Below are positions 27,063 to 35,065 of a stretch of DNA of 64,000 nucleotides, in pieces; position 1 is the stretch's first letter; the number at the start of each line of letters is the position of its first letter. Below the pieces are notes generated by a model, which was not told the DNA's origin, made no database searches, and worked only from the letters and a program-made list of their open reading frames with translations. Source of the DNA: Lysobacter_L cavernae (lineage in GTDB: Bacteria; Pseudomonadota; Gammaproteobacteria; Xanthomonadales; Xanthomonadaceae); NCBI RefSeq assembly GCF_042648505.1, contig NZ_JBHRXK010000004.1:1-64000 (forward strand), in the 5' to 3' direction. The translations under genes were made by a program, and so were the position numbers.

Positions 27063-27141
27063 TAGGAGCGGCTTCAGCCGCGAGCTGTCGGACTCCGGCC
27101 ATGCAAAGGCGGCCAAGAGCTCGCGGCTGAAGCCGCTCCTA
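27063..27141. repeat. paired REP (BIME-like), perfect 24-bp inverted arms
   Basis: TAGGAGCGGCTTCAGCCGCG... at 27063-27086 is exactly complementary to the arm at 27118-27141, with a 31-base centre. The unit contains the GGAGCGGCTTCAGCCGCGA REP known from Pseudomonas and Xanthomonadaceae. It lies between the yqeY stop and the dnaG start, within one probable transcript. Confidence 0.9.
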
Positions 27142-27148
27142 CCAAAAT

Positions 27149-27595
27149 TCAGCTGGCGAGCCGTTGCTTCACCAGCGCCGATACCTGGCCCATGTCGGCC
27201 TGGCCGGCGAGCTTGGGCTTCAATGCGCCCATCAGCTTGCCGATGTCGGCCGGGCCGATGGCGCCGGTCTCGCTAACCGCGGCATCGATCGCGGCCAGGA
27301 TCTCGGCCTCGCCCAGCTTGGTCGGCAGATAGCGCTCGATCACGACGATCTCGGCCAGCTCGACATCGGCCAGGTCGGGGCGCGCGGCGGCCTGGTACTG
27401 GGTGACCGAGTCGCGGCGTTGCTTGACCATCTTGTCGAGCACGGCGATCACCGCGGCGTCGTCAAGCTCGATGCGCTCGTCGACTTCCCTCTGCTTGATC
27501 GCGGCGTTGATCAGGCGGATCACGCCGAGGCTGTGCTTGTCGCCGCCCTTCATGGCGGCCTTCATGTCGTCGGTGAGTCGCTGCTTGAGGCTCAT
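27149..27595 (-). CDS. GatB/YqeY domain-containing protein
   Basis: Predicted 148 residues, the usual size of YqeY proteins, which resemble the C-terminal tRNA-binding domain of the amidotransferase subunit GatB. The conserved 'MSLKQRLTDDMKAAMK' start, 'AAIKQREVDERIELDD', 'IVVIERYLPTKLGEAEI' and the closing 'GALKPKLAGQADMGQVSALVKQRL' are all present. Start at 27595, with AAGGAG eight bases upstream. Lies between rpsU and dnaG. The exact role in tRNA metabolism is not established. Confidence 0.93.
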   Translation of the reverse strand: MSLKQRLTDDMKAAMKGGDKHSLGVIRLINAAIKQREVDERIELDDAAVIAVLDKMVKQRRDSVTQYQAAARPDLADVELAEIVVIERYLPTKLGEAEILAAIDAAVSETGAIGPADIGKLMGALKPKLAGQADMGQVSALVKQRLAS

Positions 27596-27663
27596 CGGGC
27601 TGCTCCTTGGCAGGGGGGACCGGGCGGAGTGGGGCGCGGTCGAGTGGTCGAAATCCAGAAACA

Positions 27664-27695
27664 CAAAAAGCCGGCAGCGCAGGGCGCGGCCGGCT
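27664..27695 (-). terminator. rho-independent terminator after rpsU
   Basis: On the minus strand, AGCCGGC pairs with GCCGGCT across 13 bases and runs into TTTTTGTG. It stands between rpsU and yqeY, comparable to the attenuator between rpsU and dnaG in the E. coli macromolecular synthesis operon. Confidence 0.75.
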
Positions 27696-27753
27696 CGATG
27701 ATGGCGTTGAAGCGACAGGTCCGCGCGCTGCGCGAGGCCTGCCGCGGACGCGA

Positions 27754-27969
27754 TCAGTACAGGCGCTGACGCTTGGTGACGTCGCGCGAGGCGCGGCGCG
27801 CCTGACGCTTCACCGCAGCGGCGGCCTTGCGCTTGCGTTCCTGGGTCGGCTTCTCGTAGAACTCGCGCTTGCGGGTCTCGGCCAGGACACCGGCCTTCTC
27901 GCAGGTGCGCTTGAAGCGACGCAGAGCAAACTCAAAAGGCTCGTTTTCGCGGACTTTGACGCTGGGCAT
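27754..27969 (-). CDS. rpsU: 30S ribosomal protein S21
   Basis: Predicted 71-residue basic ribosomal protein, beginning MPSVKVRENEPFEFALRRF and containing 'FKRTCEKAGVLAETRKREFYEKPTQERKR', the classic S21 sequence. It helps the 30S subunit bind mRNA. The minus-strand order rpsU-yqeY-dnaG matches a version of the macromolecular synthesis operon. A perfect TATAAT -10 box lies about 50 bp upstream in the gap shared with the divergent tsaD. Confidence 0.98.
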   Translation of the reverse strand: MPSVKVRENEPFEFALRRFKRTCEKAGVLAETRKREFYEKPTQERKRKAAAAVKRQARRASRDVTKRQRLY

Positions 27970-28018
27970 ACGTAATCTCGTTTCGGTGACCGGCCCGGGC
28001 AGACCGGGAGAGCCGCGC

Positions 28019-28048
28019 ATTATAGCGATGGGCGCCTTGAAGGTGCAA
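28019..28048 (-). promoter_or_regulatory. sigma70 promoter of rpsU
   Basis: On the minus strand, TTGCAC (28048-28043) and a perfect TATAAT (28024-28019) are 18 bp apart. Transcription would start near 28011, about 40 bp before the rpsU start. The divergent tsaD start lies on the other side. Confidence 0.6.
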
Positions 28049-28093
28049 CATAGGGCCCCATCCAGGGCCCAGGCCCGTGAATCCGCAACCGAC

Positions 28094-29161
28094 GTGAAAG
28101 TCCTCGGCATCGAAACCAGTTGCGACGAGACCGGCGTGGCCGTGTACGACACGGACGCCGGCCTGCGCGCGCATGCCCTGTACAGCCAGATCGCCCTGCA
28201 CGCGCAGTATGGCGGGGTGGTGCCGGAGCTGGCCAGCCGCGACCACGTGCGCAAGCTGCTGCCGCTGATCCGCCAGACCCTGGCCGACGCCGGCCTGGGC
28301 GTCGACGACCTCGACGGCGTGGCCTACACCGCCGGTCCCGGCCTGGTCGGGGCGCTGCTGGTCGGCGCCGGGGTGGCGCGGGCGCTGGCCTGGGCGCTGG
28401 AAGTGCCGGCGGTCGCCGTGCACCACATGGAGGGTCACCTGCTGGCGCCGCTGCTGGAGGACGACCGCGAGCGCGGCCGCCCCGAGCCGCCGTTCGTGGC
28501 CTTGCTGGTCTCCGGCGGCCACACCCAACTGGTCCATGTCGAGGCGATCGGCCGCTACCGTCTGCTCGGCGAGACCCTGGACGACGCCGCCGGCGAGGCC
28601 TTCGACAAGACCGCCAAGCTGATGGGCCTGCCGTACCCGGGCGGGCCGCAACTGGCGGCGCTGGCCGAGCACGGCCGGCCCGGCGTGTACAAGTTCGCCC
28701 GGCCGATGACCGACCGCCCCGGCCTCGACTTCAGCTTCAGCGGCCTCAAGACCCAGGTGCTGCTGGCCTGGCAGAACAGCGACCGCAGTGACACCACCCG
28801 TGCCGACATCGCCCGTGGCTTCGAGGACGCGGTGGTCGACACGCTGGCGATCAAGTGCCAGCGCGCGCTCGACGCGGCCGGCTGCGACACCCTGGTGGTC
28901 GCCGGCGGGGTCGGCGCCAACAAGCGCCTGCGCGGCAAGCTCGACGAGATGACGCGCCAGCGCGGGGGGCGCGTCAGCTTCCCGCGGCCGGCGTTCTGCA
29001 CCGACAACGGCGCGATGATCGCCTTCGCCGGCGCGCTGCGCCTGCAGGCCGGGCAACACGAAGACCTGGCCGTGAAGGTCACGCCGCGCTGGGACATGGC
29101 GAGCCTGCCTGTGGTCGCAGGCACGCCGGGAGTCGGGAATCGGGAGTCGGGAGTCGTCTAA
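28094..29161 (+). CDS. tsaD: tRNA N6-threonylcarbamoyladenosine transferase
   Basis: Transfers threonylcarbamoyl to A37 of ANN-decoding tRNAs, with TsaB and TsaE. Predicted 355 residues; the ASKHA fold shows 'LGIETSCDETGVAVYD', iron ligands His111 and His115 in 'HHMEGHLLAPL', 'VSGGHTQLVHV' and 'FCTDNGAMIAF'. The GTG at 28094 is chosen because the family begins at MKVLGIETSCDET; an ATG 66 bases upstream would add an unrelated leader. The last dozen codons ('GTPGVGNRESGVV') are read from a GGGAGTCGGGAATCG repeat array, not from family sequence. Confidence 0.97.
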   Translation: MKVLGIETSCDETGVAVYDTDAGLRAHALYSQIALHAQYGGVVPELASRDHVRKLLPLIRQTLADAGLGVDDLDGVAYTAGPGLVGALLVGAGVARALAWALEVPAVAVHHMEGHLLAPLLEDDRERGRPEPPFVALLVSGGHTQLVHVEAIGRYRLLGETLDDAAGEAFDKTAKLMGLPYPGGPQLAALAEHGRPGVYKFARPMTDRPGLDFSFSGLKTQVLLAWQNSDRSDTTRADIARGFEDAVVDTLAIKCQRALDAAGCDTLVVAGGVGANKRLRGKLDEMTRQRGGRVSFPRPAFCTDNGAMIAFAGALRLQAGQHEDLAVKVTPRWDMASLPVVAGTPGVGNRESGVV

Positions 29162-29236
29162 CTCCCCGGATTCCCATCATTCGCCTCAGACGCTTTCGCC
29201 TTTACGATTCTCCACTTTCCATTTCCTATTCCCGTT
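29128..29236. repeat. inverted GGGAGTCG/CGATTCTCC array between tsaD and folB
   Basis: Tandem units CGGGAGTCGGGAATCGGGAGTCGGGAGTCG at about 29129-29157 face GATTCTCCACTTTCCATTTCCTATTCCCG-type units at about 29206-29236, roughly 50 bp apart. The first arm lies inside the tsaD frame. Confidence 0.8.
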
Positions 29237-29237
29237 C

Positions 29238-29591
29238 ATGGACCACGTCTTCATCGAAGGCCTCGAAATCGAGGCACTGATCGGCATCTACGACTGGGAG
29301 CGGCGCATCCGCCAGACGCTCGTGTTCGACCTGGAAATGGCCTTCGACAACCGCGTGCCGGCGGCGAGCGACGCCATCGAGGACACGCTCAACTACAAGG
29401 CGATCAGCAAGCGCCTGGTCGAGTACGTGTCGCAATCGGACTTCGGCCTGGTCGAGACGCTGGCCGAGCGCGTGGCCGCGATCGTGCTCGACGAGTTCGG
29501 CGTGCGCAGCGTCAAGCTCAAGCTGAGCAAGCCCGGCGCGGTGCGCGGTGCGCGCGCGGTCGGGGTGATGATCGAGCGCTCGGCGCCGTGA
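29238..29591 (+). CDS. folB: dihydroneopterin aldolase
   Basis: Folate-pathway enzyme that cleaves dihydroneopterin to 6-hydroxymethyl-dihydropterin. The predicted 117 residues are the normal size. 'LEIEALIGIYDWERRIRQTLVFDLEM' holds the conserved Glu and Tyr, and 'DTLNYKAISKRL' and 'LVETLAERVA' with the pterin-binding Glu follow. 'VKLKLSKPGAVRGARAVGVMIER' contains the catalytic Lys. Its stop overlaps the GTG of the MscS-type gene. Confidence 0.96.
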   Translation: MDHVFIEGLEIEALIGIYDWERRIRQTLVFDLEMAFDNRVPAASDAIEDTLNYKAISKRLVEYVSQSDFGLVETLAERVAAIVLDEFGVRSVKLKLSKPGAVRGARAVGVMIERSAP

Positions 29592-30865
29592 GCAGGCACA
29601 TGGACTGGCTGCCCGAATCCCTGCAGCCACTGCTCGACTGGCCCTACGCACCGACCGTGATCCAGGCGTTGGTGCTGGTGCTGGTGGCGGTGTTGTCGAG
29701 TTGGCTGAGCCACAAGATCCTGCGCCGCGTGGTCACGCCGCTCGTGCGCGCCTCGCCGATGAAGTGGGACGATGCCCTGCTGGTGCGGGGCGTGTACTCG
29801 CGCCTGGCGCACGTGGTGCCGGCGCTGGTGCTGTACTTGGGCTGCGCGGCCATCCCCGGGTTGCCGCAGGTGCTGGTGACCGTGGTGCGCCACGTCGCCG
29901 CCGCGTACGTCGTGCTGACGGTGGCGCTGGCCCTGGGCGACCTGCTCGATGCTGGCAACGACCTCTACGAGGGGCGCGGGCCGCATGCACGCGAGCGGCC
30001 GATCAAGGGCTACCTGCAGGTCGCCAAGATCGTCGTGTTCGTCGTGGCCTTCGTGCTGATCGTGGCGACCCTGGTCGACGAGTCGCCGCTGTTGTTGCTG
30101 TCGGGCTTCGGCGCGATGTCGGCGATCATGTTGCTGGTGTTCAAGGATTCGATCCTGTCGCTGGTGGCCAGCGTGCAGTTGGCCAGCAATGACATGCTGC
30201 GCCTGGGGGACTGGATCGAGATCCCCACGCTTGGCGCCGACGGTACCGTGATCGACATCGCCCTCAACACGGTCAAGGTCCAGAACTGGGACCTGACCAT
30301 CACCACCGTGCCGACCTATCGCCTGGTCAGCGACAGCTTCAAGAACTGGCGCGGGATGCGGGAGTCCGGTGGGCGCCGCATCAAGCGCGCGCTGTACATC
30401 GACCAGGGTTCGGTGCGCTTCATGACGGCGGCCGAGCTGGATGCATTGAGTCGGACCGCGCCGATCGGCGATTACCTGGCGGACATGAAACGCGAGATGG
30501 AGGCCGACGGCCGGCCCGCCCGAACCGACCTGCCCAGCGACGATCTGCGTGAGGTGACCAACCTCGGCACGTTCCGCCACTATGTCGAGGCCTACCTGCG
30601 CGCCAGCACGCGCCTGCGCCAGGACATGGATTTGATGGTGCGCCATCTCGCCCCCGAACCGACCGGGTTGCCGCTGGAAATCTGGTGCTTCACCAAGACC
30701 ACGATCATGACCGAGTACGAGACGATCCAGGCCGACATCTTCGACCACCTGATCGCAATCCTGCCGGAGTTCGGCCTGCGGCTGTTCCAGCAGCCGGGCG
30801 GCGCCGATTTCACCCGGGCCATGGCCGAAGGCGGCAAGGCCGCGGCCCAGTCCCCGTTGCCATGA
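29588..30865 (+). CDS. mechanosensitive ion channel family protein (MscS superfamily, YbdG-like)
   Basis: Predicted 425 residues. About four or five transmembrane helices occupy residues 20-190. The pore-lining helix and beta domain read 'LLLSGFGAMSAIMLLVFKDSILSLVASVQLASNDMLRLGDWIEIP', with the characteristic Gly/Ala pattern. A soluble C-terminal region of about 220 residues follows ('KVQNWDLTITTVPTYRLVSDSFKNWRGMRESGGRRIKR'), matching YbdG-type channels. The GTG overlaps folB (GTGA) and the stop overlaps folK (ATGA), embedding it between two folate genes. Probably adjusts turgor under osmotic downshock. Confidence 0.92.
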   Translation: MSRHMDWLPESLQPLLDWPYAPTVIQALVLVLVAVLSSWLSHKILRRVVTPLVRASPMKWDDALLVRGVYSRLAHVVPALVLYLGCAAIPGLPQVLVTVVRHVAAAYVVLTVALALGDLLDAGNDLYEGRGPHARERPIKGYLQVAKIVVFVVAFVLIVATLVDESPLLLLSGFGAMSAIMLLVFKDSILSLVASVQLASNDMLRLGDWIEIPTLGADGTVIDIALNTVKVQNWDLTITTVPTYRLVSDSFKNWRGMRESGGRRIKRALYIDQGSVRFMTAAELDALSRTAPIGDYLADMKREMEADGRPARTDLPSDDLREVTNLGTFRHYVEAYLRASTRLRQDMDLMVRHLAPEPTGLPLEIWCFTKTTIMTEYETIQADIFDHLIAILPEFGLRLFQQPGGADFTRAMAEGGKAAAQSPLP

Positions 30866-31344
30866 GTCGCGCCTACCTGAGCCTGGGCAGCAATCTCGAT
30901 GCTGCTGTCCACCTGCGTGGCGCGATCGCGGCATTGCGCGATCGCTTCGGCGCGGTCGTGCTGTCGCCGGTGTATCGAACGCGCGCGGTCGGTTTCGACG
31001 GCGCCGATTTCTACAACGCGGCGGCGATCATCGAGACCGGGCTGGAGCCGCAGGCGCTCAACGCCTGGTTGCACGCGCTCGAGGACGCGCACGGCCGCGA
31101 CCGCAGCGGTCCACGCTACGGCGACCGCACGCTCGACATCGACATCGTGCTGTTCGACGACCGCGTGCTGGAAGGCCCGGGCAACCTGCGCATCCCGCGC
31201 CCGGAACTCAAGCACGCGTTCGTGCTGCGACCGCTGGCCGAGATCGCGCCCGACGTAGTGGTGCCGGGCGGCGGTCGTACATTGGCGCAGCTGTGGGCGG
31301 CGCATCCGGAGTGCGGCGCGGATCTGGAGTCGGTCGCGATCTGA
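30862..31344 (+). CDS. folK: 2-amino-4-hydroxy-6-hydroxymethyldihydropteridine diphosphokinase
   Basis: Transfers pyrophosphate from ATP to the FolB product, the next step of folate synthesis. Predicted 160 residues, start MSRAYLSLGSNL. The signature 'GPRYGDRTLDIDIVLFDD' contains the two Asp residues that bind magnesium, and 'RIPRPELKHAFVLRPLAEIAPD' is typical. The ATG at 30862 overlaps the channel gene stop, so folB, the channel gene and folK are one coupled unit. Confidence 0.96.
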   Translation: MSRAYLSLGSNLDAAVHLRGAIAALRDRFGAVVLSPVYRTRAVGFDGADFYNAAAIIETGLEPQALNAWLHALEDAHGRDRSGPRYGDRTLDIDIVLFDDRVLEGPGNLRIPRPELKHAFVLRPLAEIAPDVVVPGGGRTLAQLWAAHPECGADLESVAI

Positions 31345-31502
31345 CCGTCGTTGCCGCCTCGTGGGGATGACGGCTGTTCGAGATCGCCACTCGGCGGTGC
31401 CCGTACTGAGCCTGCCGTAGCAGTCACGCGGTCGGCCGCTTGCCGGCGACCCGGGTTTGGTCCGAGGATGCGCCCTGGCCCATGGGGACGAAGGGGATGG
31501 CG

Positions 31503-32330
31503 ATGTTCGAGAAGTTCTCGCGCAGTTGGGAGCTGGTCAAGGCGAGCGCGGCGGTGCTGCGCTCGGACAAGGAGCTGATGCTGTTTCCGATGATTTCGGC
31601 CGCCGCCACGCTGATGGTGCTGGCGACGTTCCTGGTGCCGATGATCGGCTGGCGCGTGTTCCAGCACGGTTTCGGCGTGTCCGCGGCGGTGTGGACGTTC
31701 CTGTTCTATTTCTGCCAGTACACCGTGATCTTGTTCTTCAACAGCGCCCTGGTCGGTGCGGCGATGATTCGCCTGGAAGGCGGCGACCCGAGCCTGGCCG
31801 ACGGGCTCAATGCCGCCAAGGCGCGGCTGCCGGCGATCCTGGGCTACGCCGCGATCGCCGCGACCGTCGGCCTGGTGCTCAAGCGGATGAAGGACGACAG
31901 CCATTTCCTGGTGCGCCTGCTCGGCGGCGGCCTCGGTGCGGCGTGGACGCTGGCGACGTTCCTGGTGGTGCCGGTGCTGGTCAGCCAGGACATCGGTCCG
32001 GTGGATGCCTTGAAGAAGAGTGCGGGCCTGCTCAAGCGCACCTGGGGCGAGAACGCGATCGGCAACATCGGCATCGGCGCCGCATTCGGCCTGATCATGT
32101 TCGCGGTGATCGTCGTTGGCGTGTTGCTGGCGTATGCGGCGGCGCAGCTGTCGATGGCGCTGGCGGTGGTGATCGCGGTGCTGTTCGTGATCGCGGCGCT
32201 GCTGCTGGGCGTGTACCAGTCGGCGCTGAGCGGCATCTACTCGGCGGCGTTGTACCGCTACGCGACCCACGGCGAGGCGCCGCCGGCGTTCCAGGGGCTG
32301 CATCTGGAGAGTGCGTTCCAGCCGAAGTGA
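31503..32330 (+). CDS. DUF6159 family integral membrane protein
   Basis: Predicted 275 residues with about six membrane segments. It begins 'MFEKFSRSWELVKASAAVLRSDKELMLFP', typical of the DUF6159/'glycerophosphoryl diester phosphodiesterase membrane-domain' type of hypothetical proteins. A central 'RTWGENAIGNIGIGAAFG' motif and the final 'YQSALSGIYSAALYRYATHGEAPP' are family-like. Start at 31503 with AAGGGG upstream; an ATG two codons earlier is possible. Function unknown. A MITE-like repeat begins immediately after its stop. Confidence 0.75.
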   Translation: MFEKFSRSWELVKASAAVLRSDKELMLFPMISAAATLMVLATFLVPMIGWRVFQHGFGVSAAVWTFLFYFCQYTVILFFNSALVGAAMIRLEGGDPSLADGLNAAKARLPAILGYAAIAATVGLVLKRMKDDSHFLVRLLGGGLGAAWTLATFLVVPVLVSQDIGPVDALKKSAGLLKRTWGENAIGNIGIGAAFGLIMFAVIVVGVLLAYAAAQLSMALAVVIAVLFVIAALLLGVYQSALSGIYSAALYRYATHGEAPPAFQGLHLESAFQPK

Positions 32331-32468
32331 TTAGGGCAACGCTGATAAGCGTCGTCATCCCCGCGAAGGCGGGGATCCATGGACGTCAACCCCTTGAACA
32401 ACAACATCCTTGGATTCCCGCCTTCGTGGGAATGACGAGCAAGAGCGACTTATTCAGCGTTGCCGCTA
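32331..32468. repeat. MITE-like element, copy A, complete
   Basis: About 138 bp bounded by imperfect terminal inverted repeats, TTAGGGCAACGCTGATAAG at the left and CTTATTCAGCGTTGCCGCTAG at the right. Inside are two hairpin modules, CATCCCCGC-GAAG-GCGGGGATCCA and its inverted partner TGGATTCCCGCCTTCGTGGGAATGAC. The right tip supplies the TAG stop of the downstream SDR gene. Confidence 0.85.
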
Positions 32469-33215
32469 GGCATTAAGCAGCCGCCCGCCATCCAGATGCA
32501 GCACCTGCCCGGTGCTGTAGTGCGCATCCTGCAACAGCCAGCGCACCGCCTCGGCCACCTCCTCCGGCGTGCCGGTGCGTGCCAGTGGCGTGCGCGCCAG
32601 CATCGCCTGCTGCGCGGCGGCATTGCCGCCGTCTTCCGGCCACAGGATCGCGCCGGGCGAGACCGCATTGACGCGCACCTCGGGGCCGAGTTCCAACGCC
32701 AGCGATCGCGTCATCATCAGCAGCGCCGCCTTGGCCATGCAGTAGACGGTGTGCTGGCGCAGCGGGCGCTCGCCGTAGATGTCGGTGAGGTTGACGATGG
32801 CGCCGCGCGTCGCCTGCAGGTGCGGCGCGGCGGCCTGGGCCAGGAAGAACGGCGCCCGTGCATTGCTGGCCAGCAGCGCGTCCCACAGCGCCGGCGTGGT
32901 GCTGCCGATCGGTGAAGGCGTGAACGCAGAGGCGTTGTTGACCAGCGCGTCGAGCCGGCCGAAGCGGCCGATGGTGTGGGCGACGAGCTCCGGCAGGCGG
33001 TCGAACTCGGCCAGGTCGGCCGGCAACAGGAGCGTGCTGCCGGGGCGCGTGCGTTCGAGTGCGGCGGCCAGCGCCGCGGCCTCATCCTGCGAATGGCGGT
33101 AATGCAGGGCCAGGTCGTAGCCGGCCGCGTGCAAGGTGCGCGCGATCGCGGCGCCGATGCGCTTGGCGCTGCCGGTGATCAGCGCGACCGGCGCGGGCGA
33201 AAGGGCGATCGACAT
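32466..33215 (-). CDS. SDR family oxidoreductase, pteridine reductase-like (FolM type)
   Basis: Predicted 249 residues of the short-chain dehydrogenase fold. The cofactor motif 'ALITGSAKRIGAAIARTLH' (TGxxxRxG) and 'LHYRHSQDEA' favour NADPH, as in pteridine reductase and FolM. 'VNNASAFTPSPI', the catalytic 'YCMAKAALLMMTRSLALEL' and 'VNAVSPGAILWPE' are present. The family's usual catalytic Ser is replaced by 'LTDIYGERPL', as in pteridine reductases. It sits close to folB and folK, supporting a pterin role. The stop codon lies within a repeat element. Confidence 0.85.
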   Translation of the reverse strand: MSIALSPAPVALITGSAKRIGAAIARTLHAAGYDLALHYRHSQDEAAALAAALERTRPGSTLLLPADLAEFDRLPELVAHTIGRFGRLDALVNNASAFTPSPIGSTTPALWDALLASNARAPFFLAQAAAPHLQATRGAIVNLTDIYGERPLRQHTVYCMAKAALLMMTRSLALELGPEVRVNAVSPGAILWPEDGGNAAAQQAMLARTPLARTGTPEEVAEAVRWLLQDAHYSTGQVLHLDGGRLLNA

Positions 33216-33275
33216 GACGAGGCTCTCCGGGGGCGTGCCGTATCCTGAGCGCCCAGTGTCCCACGCAGCCGTTGC

Positions 33276-34508
33276 ATGTCCACCGACTCCACGCCCCTCG
33301 ACCGCCGCCGCGATGCGCAGGCGTTGCCCGCGCCCGATGCCGACGCGCTTGCCCACAGCGCGCAACTGGAGGCGCTGATCCGCGCGCAGATCGCCGACAG
33401 TGGCGGTGCGATCCCGTTCTCGCGCTTCATGGAGCTGGCGCTGTACGCACCGGGCCTGGGCTACTACAGCGCCGGCGCCAGCAAGTTTGGCGAGAGCGGC
33501 GATTTCGTCACCGCGCCGGAGCTGGGCCCGATCTTCGCCGCCTGCGTGGCCGATGCGGTGGCGCCGGTGCTGCAGCAGCTCGGTGCCGACGCGCCGGCCG
33601 CACCCGGCGTGTTCCTTGAGCTCGGTGGTGGCACCGGTGCCTTCGCCGAAGTCGCGCTCAAGCGCCTGCTCGAACTCGACGCCTTGCCCGGCCGCTATGC
33701 CATCCTCGAGCCGAGCGCGCAGTTGCGCCAGCGCCAGCGCGAGCGTCTGCAGGAGCGGCTGACGCCGCCGCTGTTCGAGCTGGTCGAGTGGCTCGACGGT
33801 CCGCTCCCGGGCGACTGGAACGGCGTGCTGTTCGCCAACGAGGTCATCGATGCGCTGCCGACGCCGCGCTTCGCCATCGAGGCCGATGAGGTTTACGAGG
33901 AGCACGTCGCGGTCGAAGACGGCCGGCTGGTGCGCGTGCTGCGCCCGGCCGACGGCTTCCTCGGCCATGCCGTGCGGCACCTGGAGCGGCAGCTTGGCCA
34001 GCGCTTCGCGCACGGCTACCAATCCGAGGTGCTGCCGCAGCTGCCGTACTGGCTGCAGGCGGTGTCCGGCGGCCTGCAACGCGGCGCGATGCTGTTCGTC
34101 GACTACGGCTACGCGCGTGGCGAGTACTACCTGCCCGAGCGCAGCGACGGTACGTTGCGCGCGTTCTATCGCCACCGCATGCACGGCGAACCGCTGCTGT
34201 GGCCGGGCCTGCAGGATCTGACTGCCTCGGTCGACTTCACCGCGCTGGCCGAGGCCGGCGTCGCCGCCGGCTTCGATTTCGCCGGCTACTGCTCGCAGGC
34301 CAGTTTCCTGCTCGGCAACGGCCTGGCCGGCGTGCTCGAACGCATCGAGCGCATCGCCGACGAGGGCGAGCGCCTGCGCCGCACCCAGGAGGTCAAGCGC
34401 CTGACCCTGCCCAGCGAGATGGGCGAGCGCTTCCAGGTGATGGGCTTCGAGAAGGACGTCGAGTTCGGCGCCGCCTTCCTTGCCGGCGACCTGAGCTTCC
34501 GCCTGTGA
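33276..34508 (+). CDS. class I SAM-dependent methyltransferase, MidA/NDUFAF7 family
   Basis: Predicted 410 residues. After a 35-residue leader comes 'FSRFMELALYAPGLGYYSAG', 'GDFVTAPELGPIFAACVAD', the SAM-binding 'FLELGGGTGAFAEVAL' and 'NEVIDALP', all typical of the MidA family. Mitochondrial NDUFAF7 methylates an arginine of complex I. The bacterial substrate is not established. Its stop overlaps the GTG of the downstream VanZ-like gene. It diverges from the SDR gene. Confidence 0.93.
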   Translation: MSTDSTPLDRRRDAQALPAPDADALAHSAQLEALIRAQIADSGGAIPFSRFMELALYAPGLGYYSAGASKFGESGDFVTAPELGPIFAACVADAVAPVLQQLGADAPAAPGVFLELGGGTGAFAEVALKRLLELDALPGRYAILEPSAQLRQRQRERLQERLTPPLFELVEWLDGPLPGDWNGVLFANEVIDALPTPRFAIEADEVYEEHVAVEDGRLVRVLRPADGFLGHAVRHLERQLGQRFAHGYQSEVLPQLPYWLQAVSGGLQRGAMLFVDYGYARGEYYLPERSDGTLRAFYRHRMHGEPLLWPGLQDLTASVDFTALAEAGVAAGFDFAGYCSQASFLLGNGLAGVLERIERIADEGERLRRTQEVKRLTLPSEMGERFQVMGFEKDVEFGAAFLAGDLSFRL

Positions 34509-34921
34509 GCGCGGCTACGGTGGCACCCTTGCTGCGCGACTTCCGCCGGCCCGGCCTGTGGCTTGCCGTGTGGTTGGCGATGGTGGGGGCGGTGATCGCC
34601 ACCTCGCTGATGTCCGCGCGCGACCTGCCGCCGGCGCCGTTCGAGGGCGTGGACAAGGTCGAGCACTTCCTCGCCTACCTGCTGCTCAGCGCCTACGCGG
34701 TGATGCTGTTCGCCCGGCGCCGCACCCAGGCGCTGGCCGCGGTCGGGTTGATCGCACTGGGGGTCGGGCTGGAGGTCGCCCAAGGCGCGTTGACCGCCTC
34801 GCGCCAGGCCGATTCGGCCGATGCGCTGGCCAATACGCTGGGCGCCTTCGCCGGGCTGTGCCTGGCGCCGACCCCCTTGGCGCGGGGGCTGCTGTGGCTG
34901 GACGGGCGCCGGCTGAGCTGA
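34505..34921 (+). CDS. VanZ-like family protein
   Basis: Predicted 138 residues with four membrane segments. 'DKVEHFLAYLLLSAYAVMLF' and 'ALGVGLEVAQGALTASRQADSADALANTLGAFAGL' match the VanZ-like family, with conserved Asp, His, Glu and Asp-Asn. The GTG at 34505 overlaps the methyltransferase stop, so both are translated from one message. VanZ of enterococci lowers teicoplanin binding, but Gram-negative homologues have no known function. Confidence 0.88.
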   Translation: MSAATVAPLLRDFRRPGLWLAVWLAMVGAVIATSLMSARDLPPAPFEGVDKVEHFLAYLLLSAYAVMLFARRRTQALAAVGLIALGVGLEVAQGALTASRQADSADALANTLGAFAGLCLAPTPLARGLLWLDGRRLS

Positions 34922-35065
34922 AACGGCCGTCTGCCGGCAGAAAAACCGCCATGAAAGCAGATTGAGCAAAGCAGCGGTAGGTATTGCGCAAAGGTTAAAG
35001 ACTGGTTAAAGCTCGGCCCGGGCTCGACAGGGGGAGTCCGCCCACCCTGAGCAAGGAAACCCGCC

